From: Urophycis tenuis
Lineage: Eukaryota; Chordata; Actinopteri; Gadiformes; Phycidae
Assembly (NCBI GenBank): GCA_036785325.1
Contig: JAXIVH010000001.1
Location: 10,431,777-10,495,776 of the forward strand
Direction of reading: 5' to 3'
DNA length: 64,000 nucleotides
Made by a program: the position numbers and the translations under genes. The notes under the pieces are model-generated. The model was not told the DNA's origin. It saw only the letters and a list, made by a program, of their open reading frames with translations, and searched no databases. Position 1 is the stretch's first letter. Each line of letters starts with the position of its first letter. Shown here in pieces: positions 11,673 through 22,517 of the stretch.

Positions 11673-13117
11673 GTAGGAGGATGGGGGGGGGAGGGAGAGA
11701 GGGAAGGAGGGAGGGAGTAATGGATGGTGGATTTCTCTCAATTTCTCTTGATAATTCCTGTTCCTGCTCTCCTGAGGTGTGTGTAACGTTATCTGTCGCT
11801 GGCTGATGTGCGAGTGGGTCAGAGGGTTGGTGGTGAAGTAAAAGTTTCACATCAGAACACAGGGTCCAACTGCAGCCCCCCTGCCCGGGGAGGGGCTCGA
11901 CCCGGTCGTGGGGTCAATCGGCTCAGACATGATTCCATTTTTTTTTACAAGTTGTACATTTTGAAAAAGGTAAACAGATGTTTAAAACATACAGGCACCT
12001 ACACCATAATCAGAGTAAGACCACGTTTACATATTTTCTCCTTCTCGTTTGTGAAAATAATTGTGTTTACACCAATGATAAAAACAGCCGGCGAAGGGTG
12101 TCACGAACGCTTCGAGCAAACAGGTGGCCAATCAGAAATGCCAAACGAATGACTCAAAACGACAGAACAACGTGTCACAATGCAAAAATGCCGTTTCCCT
12201 ATTTACATGCAACCGTGAAACCGGAGTTTTCCAAAATCTCCACTTTGCCCGGAGTTTTTAGAAACAATCGTTTTCCCTGATGAAAACTGAGTTTTCGTGT
12301 AAATGTGAGGCCAAACCGCATGGAAATATCTGCGTTTTCCCATCGTGTAAACGGGGCCTAAGAGTGAGTGAAAATAAGGCACATGGAAATGATAAAATTC
12401 TTGGTGCCCCCAGGTGGAACGGAGTTGAAGAAACCGTTGACCTTCAACCTGCCAGAGAGACGAACAGTCGATTCGAGGGGGGAAATGTTTGTTCACTGAA
12501 ATGAAAAGAAACCAGCCCCGATGTGTACACCAGCAATGGCGCTTTAAAAAAAAAAGGAACATTACCCGACACACCCAAAGGGAGAGTTACGGCAAATACC
12601 CCGGTCCACTGTGTGAAGGATTTCATATGTTCAAGCGTATTTTTGTCTGGCCCCATTGCATGCGGTGATGGCCTCAACCTCAACAAGGAGCCGGAGAGAG
12701 CCCCACGCCCGACCCACACTGCGTCAATCACCGCGTTGATCTCTGGGTCCCTACTGCGGCTCGTGGCGGTGGACACACTCTCCTCCGCACAGAGCTGTTG
12801 GGGAAGTGAAAGCACCCTGTGTAATCAGAGCCCTATAGAGCTGTCTGTAGTTAGCCTGAGTTATCCTGTAACAGACTCAGCGCTCATGAATCACCACCCG
12901 GGGCTGGGAGCGCGCTCGCGGAGACCAAAGGAGCGCAGCGGCGCGGCTCGTTTCGTACCGCGCGCTGGAAGATTCTCAACACATTGTCTGCGCCACCCTC
13001 CCCGGTTGACTCCTGAAGCAAACACAAGAGCACTTAAATAGCCCTTTGTTCTGTCGTTTCTTTCCCACGTTACCATGGAGACGCGTTGCGCAAAGCCTGT
13101 TTTTTTGGTTTTCATTA

Positions 13118-13136
13118 TTATTCTCTCTCTCTCTCC

Positions 13137-13167
<31 letters not shown>

Positions 13168-13168
13168 C

Positions 13169-13252
<84 letters not shown>

Positions 13253-13282
13253 CCTCTCCCCTCTCCCCCTCTCTCTCTCTCC

Positions 13283-13317
<35 letters not shown>

Positions 13318-13325
13318 CTCTCTCC
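13118..13325. repeat. (CT)n microsatellite cluster
   Basis: CT runs interrupted by CCATG (about 13167 and 13281) and CCCCTCTCCC. The Arg/Glu and Leu/Ser frames across it are artefacts. The surrounding 11680-13950 holds no recognised exon. A short LINE-like 3' tail with 'caataaagaatgatctta' lies near 13822-13848. Confidence 0.95.
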
Positions 13326-13960
13326 ACCTGTGTGGTCCCTCAGATGGCAGATTAATGCTCTGTAGCGCTGAGCTAATTGGCCCCGGCTGCTGTGGTCCAC
13401 ACCTCAGAGATCCAGCCTGTTTATCTCTTTATTCTCCTCATTCCATCTCTGCATGTTGACTTGTTCTGCTCGGTCCCCCTCTCTCCCCACTGCTTTTTGG
13501 AAGATTTGGTTTTGACTCGGGCTTTTCCCGGATTGGTTGAGGGAAACATTTCTGTCAATGGCGTTTCCTTTCTACATGATGTCAAGGTTGACCGAGACCA
13601 AATGAGGCCTCACTCGTTACTCACTTATTACAGTCCACACTCAACACTTTGACATTGACTCGTCGATGTCAATTCCCTGTCTACTCTCCTCATTCCAGTG
13701 TTGTTTTAATGCTTCTGTTTAATTTCCCTCTTATTCCGGTAGATTCTATTAATTTTATTTTAAGCTCTACAGCTTTCCCGTCAATTGTTAGGGTCAATGG
13801 TACCGAATTTGTAGCCTGAGGTCAATAAAGAATGATCTTATCTTGACATCCAGATGAAATCGTGCCTTTCTGCTGTTCATGATGCTATCATTTTGCTCTT
13901 TGACTCTCGTGTGTCTCCTCCTCCTCCTCCTCCTCCTCCTCCTCCACCTCGTCTCCCCAG

Positions 13961-14577
13961 CACACCTCCCACAGCGGCTCCTCGCTGGCCACAGGACGCC
14001 GGGACCGCCTCCCGCGGCCCCTCCTTTGCCCTTTGCCCCCCGGCCAGCCCCTCCTCTACGGCCAGACGCTGCCGCCGCACGGCGCCACCCGGGCCCGTGG
14101 CTCCGCCGCAGCGCGGGGGAGCACGGCGCCGGACCTGCAGGGGCCACCAGGGGGCACCAGAGGAGCCAGAGCAGCTGCGGGGGCAGCATCAGCCCATCAG
14201 GGGGTCTCCGCCGGGACTCCGGGGATCCCTCGGACGAGGAGGTGGGCGCGGGGTCCGGGCGGGGGGGCGCCGGCAGCCAGGCGTTCAACAGCGAGAACCT
14301 CTCGGACGTGCTGAGCAGTCTGTCGCTCACGTCGCTGCTCTCCCCGGTGTCCCTGGCGCTCCCCGCGGTGAAGAAGTGTAACAGCACCGGCTCCCTCAGT
14401 CAGGCCAGCCTGTCCACGCCGAGCCAAGATGGCCGCCAGTGTTGCGGCATCGATGCCCACGGCTACTTGTCCAACCCCTGGGAACAGTACCGGGGGGAGC
14501 AAGATGGCGGCTTTAGCGTGGTGAACAGAGGCAGCGACAGCCAGATAGCGAACACAAGCCCCAGGAAAAACAGATGA
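13961..14577 (+). CDS. Left gene, large Pro/Ser-rich exon with a frame conflict
   Basis: The exon opens after a (CTC)n pyrimidine tract and 'tctccccag'. The phase-0 frame from exon 4 gives HTSHSGSSLATGRRDRLPRP and QPLLYGQTLPPHG but stops near 14314. Another frame, open from 13879 to 14577, gives RSQSSCGGSISPSGGLRRDS, then NSENLSDVLSSLSLTSLLSP and KKCNSTGSLSQASLS, which is much more protein-like in its second half. A 1-bp error or a short unrecognised intron between about 14090 and 14170 would reconcile them. The true 3' end is not determined. Serine-rich, and no family recognised. Confidence 0.5.
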
Positions 14578-15339
14578 AATACCTCTATCTATCTCTCTCT
14601 CTCTCTCTCTTTTGCTCTTCTTCCAACTCACAACTATCTCCCTCCATTTGCTATTCTGGGATGGCGGTTGACAGGGCGAGAGACTATTAACTAGCTGTGC
14701 CGTGAAACCCTGCCACTGCTGACACACTTCCTGTTCCTGTTGCTCATCACGAGTGGCGAGATGTCCGTGTGCTCTCTCGCCGACACTTTGCGCGCGTGCG
14801 CAAGGCGGGTTGGCTGCCGTGGTTCGAATGCCTCGTCTTTAGCGCAGAAGACAGAATTAGCGCTGCGTTAGCCTGGTGACGACCCGAGCTCAGCTACCTG
14901 CTCGATACACTGGACGAGAATTTTGCAGCACTAGCATGGTGGTAGCTACCAGAGCTTAGCTAGCTAGCTAGAAAACAAAGGAATGTGTTTCTCTCTTTGA
15001 AACAGGGCTAGCATGACGCACCACTCAGTCTCACCGTCGATGGTCGCATCGTCGCACACAAACAAACACACAAGTTTGCCCGAGGCAGTTGAATATTCAT
15101 CTTGGGATCCTTTTTGAACAACAAATGAACTTTGTACAGATGTTTAGGGCTTTCTGATTTGTGTTTTTGTATGACCATTTTGTTTTCACCGACCGTAGCA
15201 TCGACGACAAAAATCATTTTTCTACACGATTCCACAGGGTGAGGAAAAACCACCCTTGGCGAGCCCTGACGCTGACGAGACCGTTGAGGTGTGTTGATGT
15301 AGTCATGGCGATGAGGAGGAGAAGAAAAGGAGAGCAGGA

Positions 15340-15660
15340 GAGCTGAAAAAAAAAAAAATATATATATATATTGGCTTGTCTGAAAATAGCCTGAACAGGT
15401 GAGGGCGGGGGGCAGGGTGGGGGTCCGGGGAGGCGGGGGCGGGGGGGGGGGGGGTCTCAGAGCTGAATAGGTGAACCGCTGCTTCGAGGCATTCTGGTGA
15501 GCGTGAGGGAGCAGAGCGACACCACACACCTCCGCTCCTCTGGCTCTGCCGTGAAAGGGCTACAACAGGAGCAGCTACCACCGCTACCAGGTCTGCATGA
15601 GTGCTGTGACCCCGGGATGACCCCGGCATGACCCCCCCCCCCCCAACCTCCATGAAAATA
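15340..15660. other. Simple A, TA and G/C tracts
   Basis: An A tract then TA repeat (15347-15372), a G tract (15440-15454) and a C tract (15631-15643). The sequence from 14600 to 17600 shows no exon I can support. It also includes a G tract at 16279-16303, a (GAT)n run at 16681-16722 and a (GT)n run at 16984-17021. Confidence 0.6.
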
Positions 15661-16689
15661 CTTCAGTTAGTTTTAAGTCCATAGGTTCCAGATTATGTTC
15701 ACCACACGGTGGCCACCCCATAGGTCCTACTACCCCGTCCCTTAGGCAATATTAGGAAATCCTTTGAATTGTGTACGCCCGGTACCTGCCAGCGATGGAG
15801 CCACCGGATATTATTATAAATGCGAGGACTATACCTGTACCTAGAAGAAGACAAATACAACCTTCCAGGATGATGAATGCTGTCGTAACTGGATGGCGTG
15901 GGCCGTAGTGTAGAGAGAGAAAGACGCTAGGTTATTAGAGGGACCGTAGATGCACAGAGTAGATAGTAGGTTCATCAATGGGCAAGGAACAGAAGTATGG
16001 AAGCCACGGAGGGCCAACTCTGCTCACTGCCTGTTTTGAACGAGTTTTAATGAAACCTCGACATACAAGAGATGGTGATTAATACTTTCCCTGGAGGTAG
16101 CGATTTATACATCCACCGGAGGTGGAACTCAGGTGAAGAGTAGCACACACTGACATCATTTTTACAGAAATGTGGACCCACACACACACCCACGCATACA
16201 CAGACACACACTGTTGCACAAGACCACACCGACGTAGCGCAGTCGTTGATTTCATTAACCTTTGGAAGCTGATAAATGAAGGGGGGGGGGGGGGGGGGGG
16301 GGGTCCTCTTGCCCCTCTTGTTTTATGGTGTCGTCCTGCTTCGTCCTCTCCCTAGCTTCTGTTCACGTTGATTTCAAGGAAAACTGGCCTCACAGAATGG
16401 CGGTTGACTGCCCCCTCCCCCTCCTTATTTGAGATATGCAATGTGGAAACGGAAGAGTATATTTATACGGATGTGTGTGGTTTTAAAGTCCTTCCCCGGG
16501 GGTCATGTGGAGCGGTGGCGTGATGTGGTCGCTCCCCTTTTGGTTTCTTCTTCAATGCATGTGTTTTCTCTCCCTGTTTGTTTTGTAAATGTCATTCTAG
16601 TACCCTGCTAATAAAGCTAGCTAGCGTTGTTTCACCAGCGATGCCATCCTCCCACTCCGTCCTTGTTCCACTCCTCCAGCGATGATGAA

Positions 16690-16723
<34 letters not shown>

Positions 16724-16986
16724 GCGGTACACATTGTGAGGAGGGTAGGGGTGATGATGATGAGATGCCATGTTCCAGCTCACAGAACCACCGTTTTTCA
16801 TTCATTTGAAGAATTCCCAGCATACTTAGGAAATGGCAAAGACATTTCCGCTGCACTGTTTTGGCTGTCTCTCAGTCCTTGACTTATTTAAGCACATTTA
16901 GTAGGACCATGAAGAAGGATCTGTAAACTGGCCTTTGAGGTCTGAGGGAATAAAGGAAAATGATATATTCTCAATACGTCTGGTGT

Positions 16987-17027
<41 letters not shown>

Positions 17028-17626
17028 CACAGACCAAAACACACACATTGACTAAAAACAGATGCAAAGCGCCAGCTGAACAAGACAAGCAATTAGTGTT
17101 CTCAGAAGACTATCTTCCTGACACTCCTTAACACACACACACACAGAACTGAAAAACAACAAATACACTACATAGATGCACAATTTATAAACACACTAAC
17201 ACCATGCACACGCACACATACAAACACACAACACATGCACAGGAGACACACACACAGACAATGTGGGAAGTGGGCTATTTCTTTCAATCACCAGGGAGAT
17301 GGAAGTGGTGTGTGCACACAGTCAAACGCCATGTCAACGTGTATGGGTGTGTGTACAGGGTGTGGAGACAGACGGGTGATGGGATGGCTGGTCCGTTCCT
17401 TTCCCTCTGGCAGGGGAGGGGGGGGTCTAAAATAGTTGTACTTTAAAAGGTTGGACAACAGGATCTAGAGATGCGTTTCCCAAGTGGCTACACGGTCAGG
17501 AGGGAAAATAGACTCCCTTCCCCAGACGCCCATTAAATCAGCACAAAGGAATAGAAGGAAATCGACAGATCAAAATTACGTGAGCCTGCTGCCGACAGTC
17601 TTGAGTTTGTGCCTCTTCCTCCGCAG

Positions 17627-17691
17627 GTGGATACATTTCTAAACCTTAACCCTCCATACCGAAACGTAAAGGAGTTGACGGTAGTCCAAAG
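17627..17691 (+). CDS. Candidate 65-bp exon of the left gene
   Basis: A strong acceptor (cctcttcctccgcag) and a GTAAAAG donor enclose 65 bp. The phase-0 frame reads VDTFLNLNPPYRNVKELTVV followed by Q and a split Arg codon. Composition is protein-like and unlike the surrounding repeats. It ends in phase 2 and can join the candidate exon at 18749. Membership of the gene starting at 4397 is inferred from strand and order only. Confidence 0.5.
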
Positions 17692-17787
17692 GTAAAAGGA
17701 GATTAGATTACCAAACGCGGAGCACACGACAACACCAGACATCGGTGCTACGCCCCTGTCATCGAACCCTGACGTGACGACAGGACA

Positions 17788-17876
17788 ACGCCTCCAACAC
17801 CCCTGGGGTGAAGACAACGCCCCCCGACACCCCGGGGTGAAGACAACGCCCCCTGACACCCCGGGGTGGGTGAAGT
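17788..17876. repeat. Three-copy tandem repeat (about 29 bp)
   Basis: Three successive units of 'gaagacaacgcccccyga' plus 'caccccggggt', slightly diverged. Confidence 0.8.
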
Positions 17877-18748
17877 GCAGCTGGGAACGGACGGCGAGCC
17901 GACGGACAGGTGAGAGAGGAGCGCAGGCCGAGTGAACGGGGGACGTGTGGCGGAAAAAAACCCGTCCGAACGTACGCGGCTATCTCATGGTCTCTCGTGT
18001 GCTCCGGCTGCCTTTCATGTAGTATTATAAATATGAAACACAAAAAAAAAAACATTAATTAAAAAAAGAAAAACAACAATTTACTTGACTTTAGAAAATG
18101 TCTGCATACGCGTAATGGAGAGACGTGCTGGAGGAAAGAAGATAAAGCGAATAGAGAATCGGGATGGGCGATGGGAAGGGAGGCGGCTGGTGCTGGCATG
18201 CTACGCCCTGTTGTCCCCAGAGGGTTGGCAGTTAGCGGTATTAGCCTGCTTGTGACCATCGGGGAAAAGTGCTGATTGGAAAACATCCCTACCCCAAGGT
18301 CACTTTGACTGCAAGCAGTGAAGCACACATTCCAATAATCTAACACACACACACACACACACCAACATCCACGCGGTATGGGGATAAATGTTCTGCACAC
18401 ACAACACACACACGACACACCTGCACATAGATTAATGTTGAAATACACAGACATATGCTCAGTGCACACACACATACCTGCACACACACACCTGCACAGA
18501 GACAAATGGCCCAAACACATCACCCACCAAGACGCCCACACCCACACACACACACACACACATATATAACATATGTTCTAAGCACATGCACATGGACATG
18601 TGTTCCCCGCGCAGACACACACACATAGCATATATATTTTCTATGCACACCCACACAGCCACACATGTTGCTATGTGTCCTCACACACACACACACACAC
18701 ACTGGGCTCGGCTTGGGGACCACGCTGGAAGGAGCACGCCAAGGTCAG

Positions 18749-18812
18749 GAGGGAACAGGTGGCGTTCGACAACATGGCGACGCGTGTCGCACACCAACTC
18801 TCTGAGTCACTG
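18749..18812 (+). CDS. Candidate 64-bp exon of the left gene
   Basis: After 'aaggtcag' the sequence completes an Arg codon and reads REQVAFDNMATRVAHQLSES then Leu, followed by a consensus GTGAGC donor. The phase fits the candidate exon at 17627. The upstream pyrimidine tract is poor (a CA repeat), so an acceptor slightly further upstream (ggaag) is possible. A helical, charged segment with no family recognised. Confidence 0.4.
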
Positions 18813-18914
18813 GTGAGCCAACCTGCTGGCGTGGGGTAGCTCTGTCACACAGAACCAAACAGGTGTACTGTATTTCACTCAGTCCACATATACTCATTAT
18901 GGTGCATAGGGATC

Positions 18915-18986
18915 CCTACGCAATAAATAGTGATATCCAGCTTGTGCATCGATGCACAAGCTGGATATCACTATTTATTGCGCGTA
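18915..18986. repeat. Near-perfect palindrome with no spacer
   Basis: The arms 18921-18950 and 18951-18980 are exact reverse complements (centre ATCGAT). The match continues for 6 bp on each side (cctacg / cgtagg) after a 2-bp insertion in the right arm. It can form a hairpin of about 35 bp. I see no element around it that accounts for it. Confidence 0.95.
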
Positions 18987-18989
18987 GGA

Positions 18990-20940
18990 ATGCACAGTTT
19001 AGATATCAGTATTAGTCATATTATTATTATTCACACCGAAACGTGAAATGAATGGAAGCTAAACGACTGAACCTGGAGATTTCAATCAAACTGTATTACA
19101 AAGGCCTACTTCTGTATGTGCTGTGTATTTTTCATTTTTGTGAACGTTGTATTTGAGATTTTTGAGATCGAAAATGCAAATAAACTCCCATAGAGATAAA
19201 ATTGAGCCTAGCTTTCCATTGTTACATTTGACTCCGCTAATTGCTTTCCAGATGCAAACTATCATGCCGCCTCAACTCAATTTAACTCAATAAAGAAGTA
19301 ATTCCTCACGTGGAATTACATTTTCACGTTAACATTGACATTACCATCGACCTTTTTTTCAACCAAAGCGTCTTCCAGTGAATGTTTGTTCGGATGCATG
19401 TTTAGGTGAATAACATCTTTACCCTTAACATCGAGGAGCAGGTGGGGGCGAGGGCGTCTCGTTCAGCCACGGCGGCCCTGGGAGTTCCAACTTCTCCACC
19501 AGGGGGAGCCAGAGGCTGGCCTATCCTGCCCGCTCATCACCTCAGCTTTCCTCTCACTCCGACTCTTGCTGATCGCCAGCGAAAGGCGAGTGCTGGCGTG
19601 GCCACGTGCTGTGGCCTGATCCAGACCCGGCGCCAGACACAGATTTGCGGGGAGGGCCTTGCATTGCTCTGGGGGGGGGGGGCAAACATGTTTAGGCCAG
19701 AAATGTAAAGTCATAGGTCTATTTAATCGGGGGGTTCTACCCCGTGACCGTGACTCCCCAGAACACTGGGGACGCCACACGCTTTCACCATCTTTCACTG
19801 TCTTAAATGACCCTCCGTGGTCCTTGATTAAAAAAAACACTGTATATCCATAATCCATCTTTCTCTTAGACTAGTTTTCACCTCTGCTCACTCGCTTTCA
19901 CAGCTAGGTCAGAACTAGAGAGAGATCAGAGATTTCATGAACCAATCGAATCATTTAAAATTATTTAGTGAAAATCTGATAAAGCACAGTGTGTTTATAA
20001 GTATTATTATGAATAATTTATATTGGACATTTTTTACAAATTGTAATCATTGTAGCCTGCGATTTTTTTTTGTTTTTTTTTTTGGTTGGTGGGTGACTGA
20101 CAGGCTCGTCAGTCCGGGGCGGGCCCAACTGACTCCGAGGGCGGGCCAGAACCCCTAAGGCCCGCCCATGACGCCGGGTCTGGCCTGATCCCTTTGGCGG
20201 ACGGCCGGGCTGTGCCTCCGCCGCCACCGGCGTTAACTGAAAAAGCTCCTTTGTGGTCACGGAGGCTACAGTCGCTCTGATTGTGATCTCGAGTTATTTT
20301 GCAAGACAAACCGTGAACCCCCCCCCCCCCCCCTCACTCACTGTCGTATAACACATAGGTTGACACACACACACACACACACACACACAGACCACATGCT
20401 AATTTTGCCGAAGCTGGACCAACATCTCTTGGTGCCTACAGCTGGATAATGATTGATTGGATTGATTGTTTTCCCTCTCTTCCTATAGAAACGATCAGGG
20501 ACCAGGTAGAGGAAGGAGGGTTGTGTGTGTGTGTGTGTGTGTGTGCGAGTATCCCGTGTTTATACCTGAGTCTGTCTTTATGTTTGTGTGTCTGTGTGTA
20601 TTGACACAAGTGTGTGTGTGTGTGTGTGTGGGGGGGGGGGGGGGTCCAGTCAATTGTCTTCAAGGTCATTCTTGAACCAGTGAACCCAATATGGGTGTTT
20701 CACAGTAGGTCAGCCAATCAGATGTCTCGGTGGAGTCCAAGGGACCTCGGTTGGAGATCACTTTGTGTGTGTGTGTGTGTGTGTGAGTGTGTGTCTTACA
20801 TCACGCGATTTGTTGTACATGTTTACTACACATTATGTTCACGTGTGTGTTAAGGTGGAATTGTGCTTAAGGTGTTGTAGATGTTAAAGATGTTTCCTTT
20901 ATATGGCCCTCCTTCTACCAGTGTAATACTCCACACACAC
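18990..20940. other. Region without recognised genes
   Basis: It contains a G tract (19670-19681), a T-rich tract (20067-20082), a GC-rich stretch (20100-20240), a C tract (20319-20332), and CA/GT microsatellites at 20364-20389, 20521-20545, 20610-20644 and 20764-20790. The open frames at 19406 and 20018 lack credible splice signals or familiar motifs. Confidence 0.5.
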
Positions 20941-20949
20941 ATGCTAGAG

Positions 20950-21917
20950 CAGGGGCGGAGTGGCCGTCGGGACGATCGGGAGTTTTCCCGGTCAGCCGGC
21001 CGGCCAGTGAGGTCAGGTGGACCAGCCCACGTTTAACGTGAGCGGCCGCGAGATGTGTGTTAGCCGGCCCTACGCATTATCTATTAGTATTTTACTTCTG
21101 GGCTCTACTCTCCGCGAAAATCTCTAAGGGTATACCATTAAATAAACCCAATGTTCAATCAATATTTATACCACTTGCTTACTCTCTATATCTCATTCAT
21201 GGTTACCCTACACACTCATCTCTGATCTCTCCATCAATCTACTCATTTTTGTGTAGCCTCTCTAAATTTAATTAATTATTCAGGCGATAAAAAAACGAAC
21301 TGCAGTGTCATTTCTTTGCTTGTTCTTCAATTAACGTAGAATGGAGCAAAGACTCCTGGGATTGAAAAACAGATTGCAGGTCAAGTCTATTTTCGGGAAT
21401 GGAGGGGGATATATGAACGGCCCCACGTCTAATGGCATGACCCTAAAGATATGTCAGACAGAGAAAGCAAGCAAGTTCGAGCGAAATATTTTTGACAGTG
21501 AAAAGATTACGTGGTTATTGCTTGCTTGTTGTGGCATCATGGAAGGCAAGGAGAAAAAGTTGAAAGGAGGTGCTGAAAAGGACAGAATAAAGAAGAAGCG
21601 GATGCTGGAGAGGGATGCAGCTAAGTTCTCAAAAATAACAGATTTATTCAGAAACATGACATAATCTGGGTCTTCTTCATCTAGATTAAAAAAATAGATT
21701 TTGTATTTTAAAGTGACATAAATGTCGTTCGTGTTGTTGATATGTGGGAGAAATGGGGGGAGTGGGGGGGGGGGGGGGGGGGAGGGGCGGGGGGTTGGGC
21801 CTGTGGAGGGCTGGTGGTGGGCTGGTGGTGGGCCGGTGGTGGGCCGGTGGTGGGCCGGTGGTGGGCTGGGCCGGTCAGAATTCTCCCGGTGGCTTTGAGT
21901 GCCCCACTCCGCCCCTG
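20950..21917 (+). mobile_element. hAT transposon, internally deleted, with 8-bp target duplication
   Basis: The element starts CAGGGGCGGAGTGG and ends with its exact reverse complement, CCACTCCGCCCCTG. It is flanked by the identical 8-bp direct repeat TGCTAGAG at 20942-20949 and 21918-21925, the size typical of hAT elements. The 968-bp length is far too short for a full transposase. Inside, only an N-terminal coding piece remains (21539-21664). A G-rich tract and short tandem repeats (ggtgggccggt) lie near the right end. Confidence 0.9.
21539..21664 (+). pseudogene. hAT transposase N-terminal fragment
   Basis: From the internal Met the frame reads MEGKEKKLKGGAEKDRIKKK, then RMLERDAAKFSKITDLF, then stops. 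A basic KGGAEK..KKK..L..DAAK..KITD.F start is typical of fish ZMYM/TTF-type hAT transposases. No zinc finger or catalytic region follows. It lies inside the element at 20950-21917. Confidence 0.7.
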
Positions 21918-22257
21918 TGCTAGAGTTGTAGTACTCGAAGACCACTACGCAGTCTTGGTCTTCTCTCGGCCTCGACTGTATTTGGTCTCGGTCTTGTCTT
22001 GGTCTCAGACATAGAGGTCTCCAGGGGGTTTGTCCATAAACCAAGCAGCGATCTCATGCTCATCACAACACCTTTTACATGACGCAGCACTGGTACACTA
22101 TGCGCCAAATATGTCACTTTGTATATATTATTATTATATTAACGGCTGCGCCATTGTTCACGTATTGTTGTAACTTAAACACTAGTCTGTTTGTTTTTCC
22201 ATTCTTGACTTGGTTTTGTCTTGGTCTCGGTTTATAGGCGGTCTTGACTACAACTCT

Positions 22258-22431
22258 AAAGGCTGAGTTATGCTTCAATTATGCTTCCGCGTTGACGCAA
22301 CGCTAGGGGGCTTACGAACCCATTACGTCCTTGCGGACCCCCCTTGCGTCCACTGCAAGGGCCTGACGTGTACCTCCCACAAATCCTAGACGTGCGTCAA
22401 GGCGACGAAACACCAACACAGCGGCATTGGC
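22258..22431. repeat. Short interspersed repeat, uninterrupted copy
   Basis: It begins 'ggctgagttatgcttcaatt', has 'cgcgttgacgcaacgct' and 'cccattacgtcc' inside, and ends with 'cctagacgtgcgtcaaggcg'. It corresponds to the interrupted copy at 48963-51950. Relatives of the same MITE-like family appear at 23080-23250 and 53535-53690. Confidence 0.7.
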
Positions 22432-22517
22432 ATCTCTTCATGTGTTTCTCACCATCTCTTAATGTGTTCCTCACCATCTCTTAATGTGTTCCTCACCGTG
22501 TCTTCATGTGTTCCTCA
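22432..22517. repeat. Detached piece of the 22-bp minisatellite
   Basis: About four copies of the 22-bp unit TTCCTCACCATCTCTTMATG+TG, the same unit as the main array at 24394-24782. The array stops abruptly at 'cagtggcggctggtga', which looks like the terminus of a transposable element. Confidence 0.8.

Noticed and set aside
12891..13400. Arg/Glu repeat proteins on the minus strand
   Set aside because: Complement of the (CT)n microsatellite cluster.
16632..16856. Poly-Asp, poly-Met, poly-Ser and poly-His frames
   Set aside because: All four come from one (GAT)n trinucleotide run read in different frames.
19406..19708. 100-residue plus-strand frame considered as a further exon of the left gene
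   Set aside because: No convincing acceptor or donor, Pro/Arg-rich composition from local GC content, and no link in phase to other exons.
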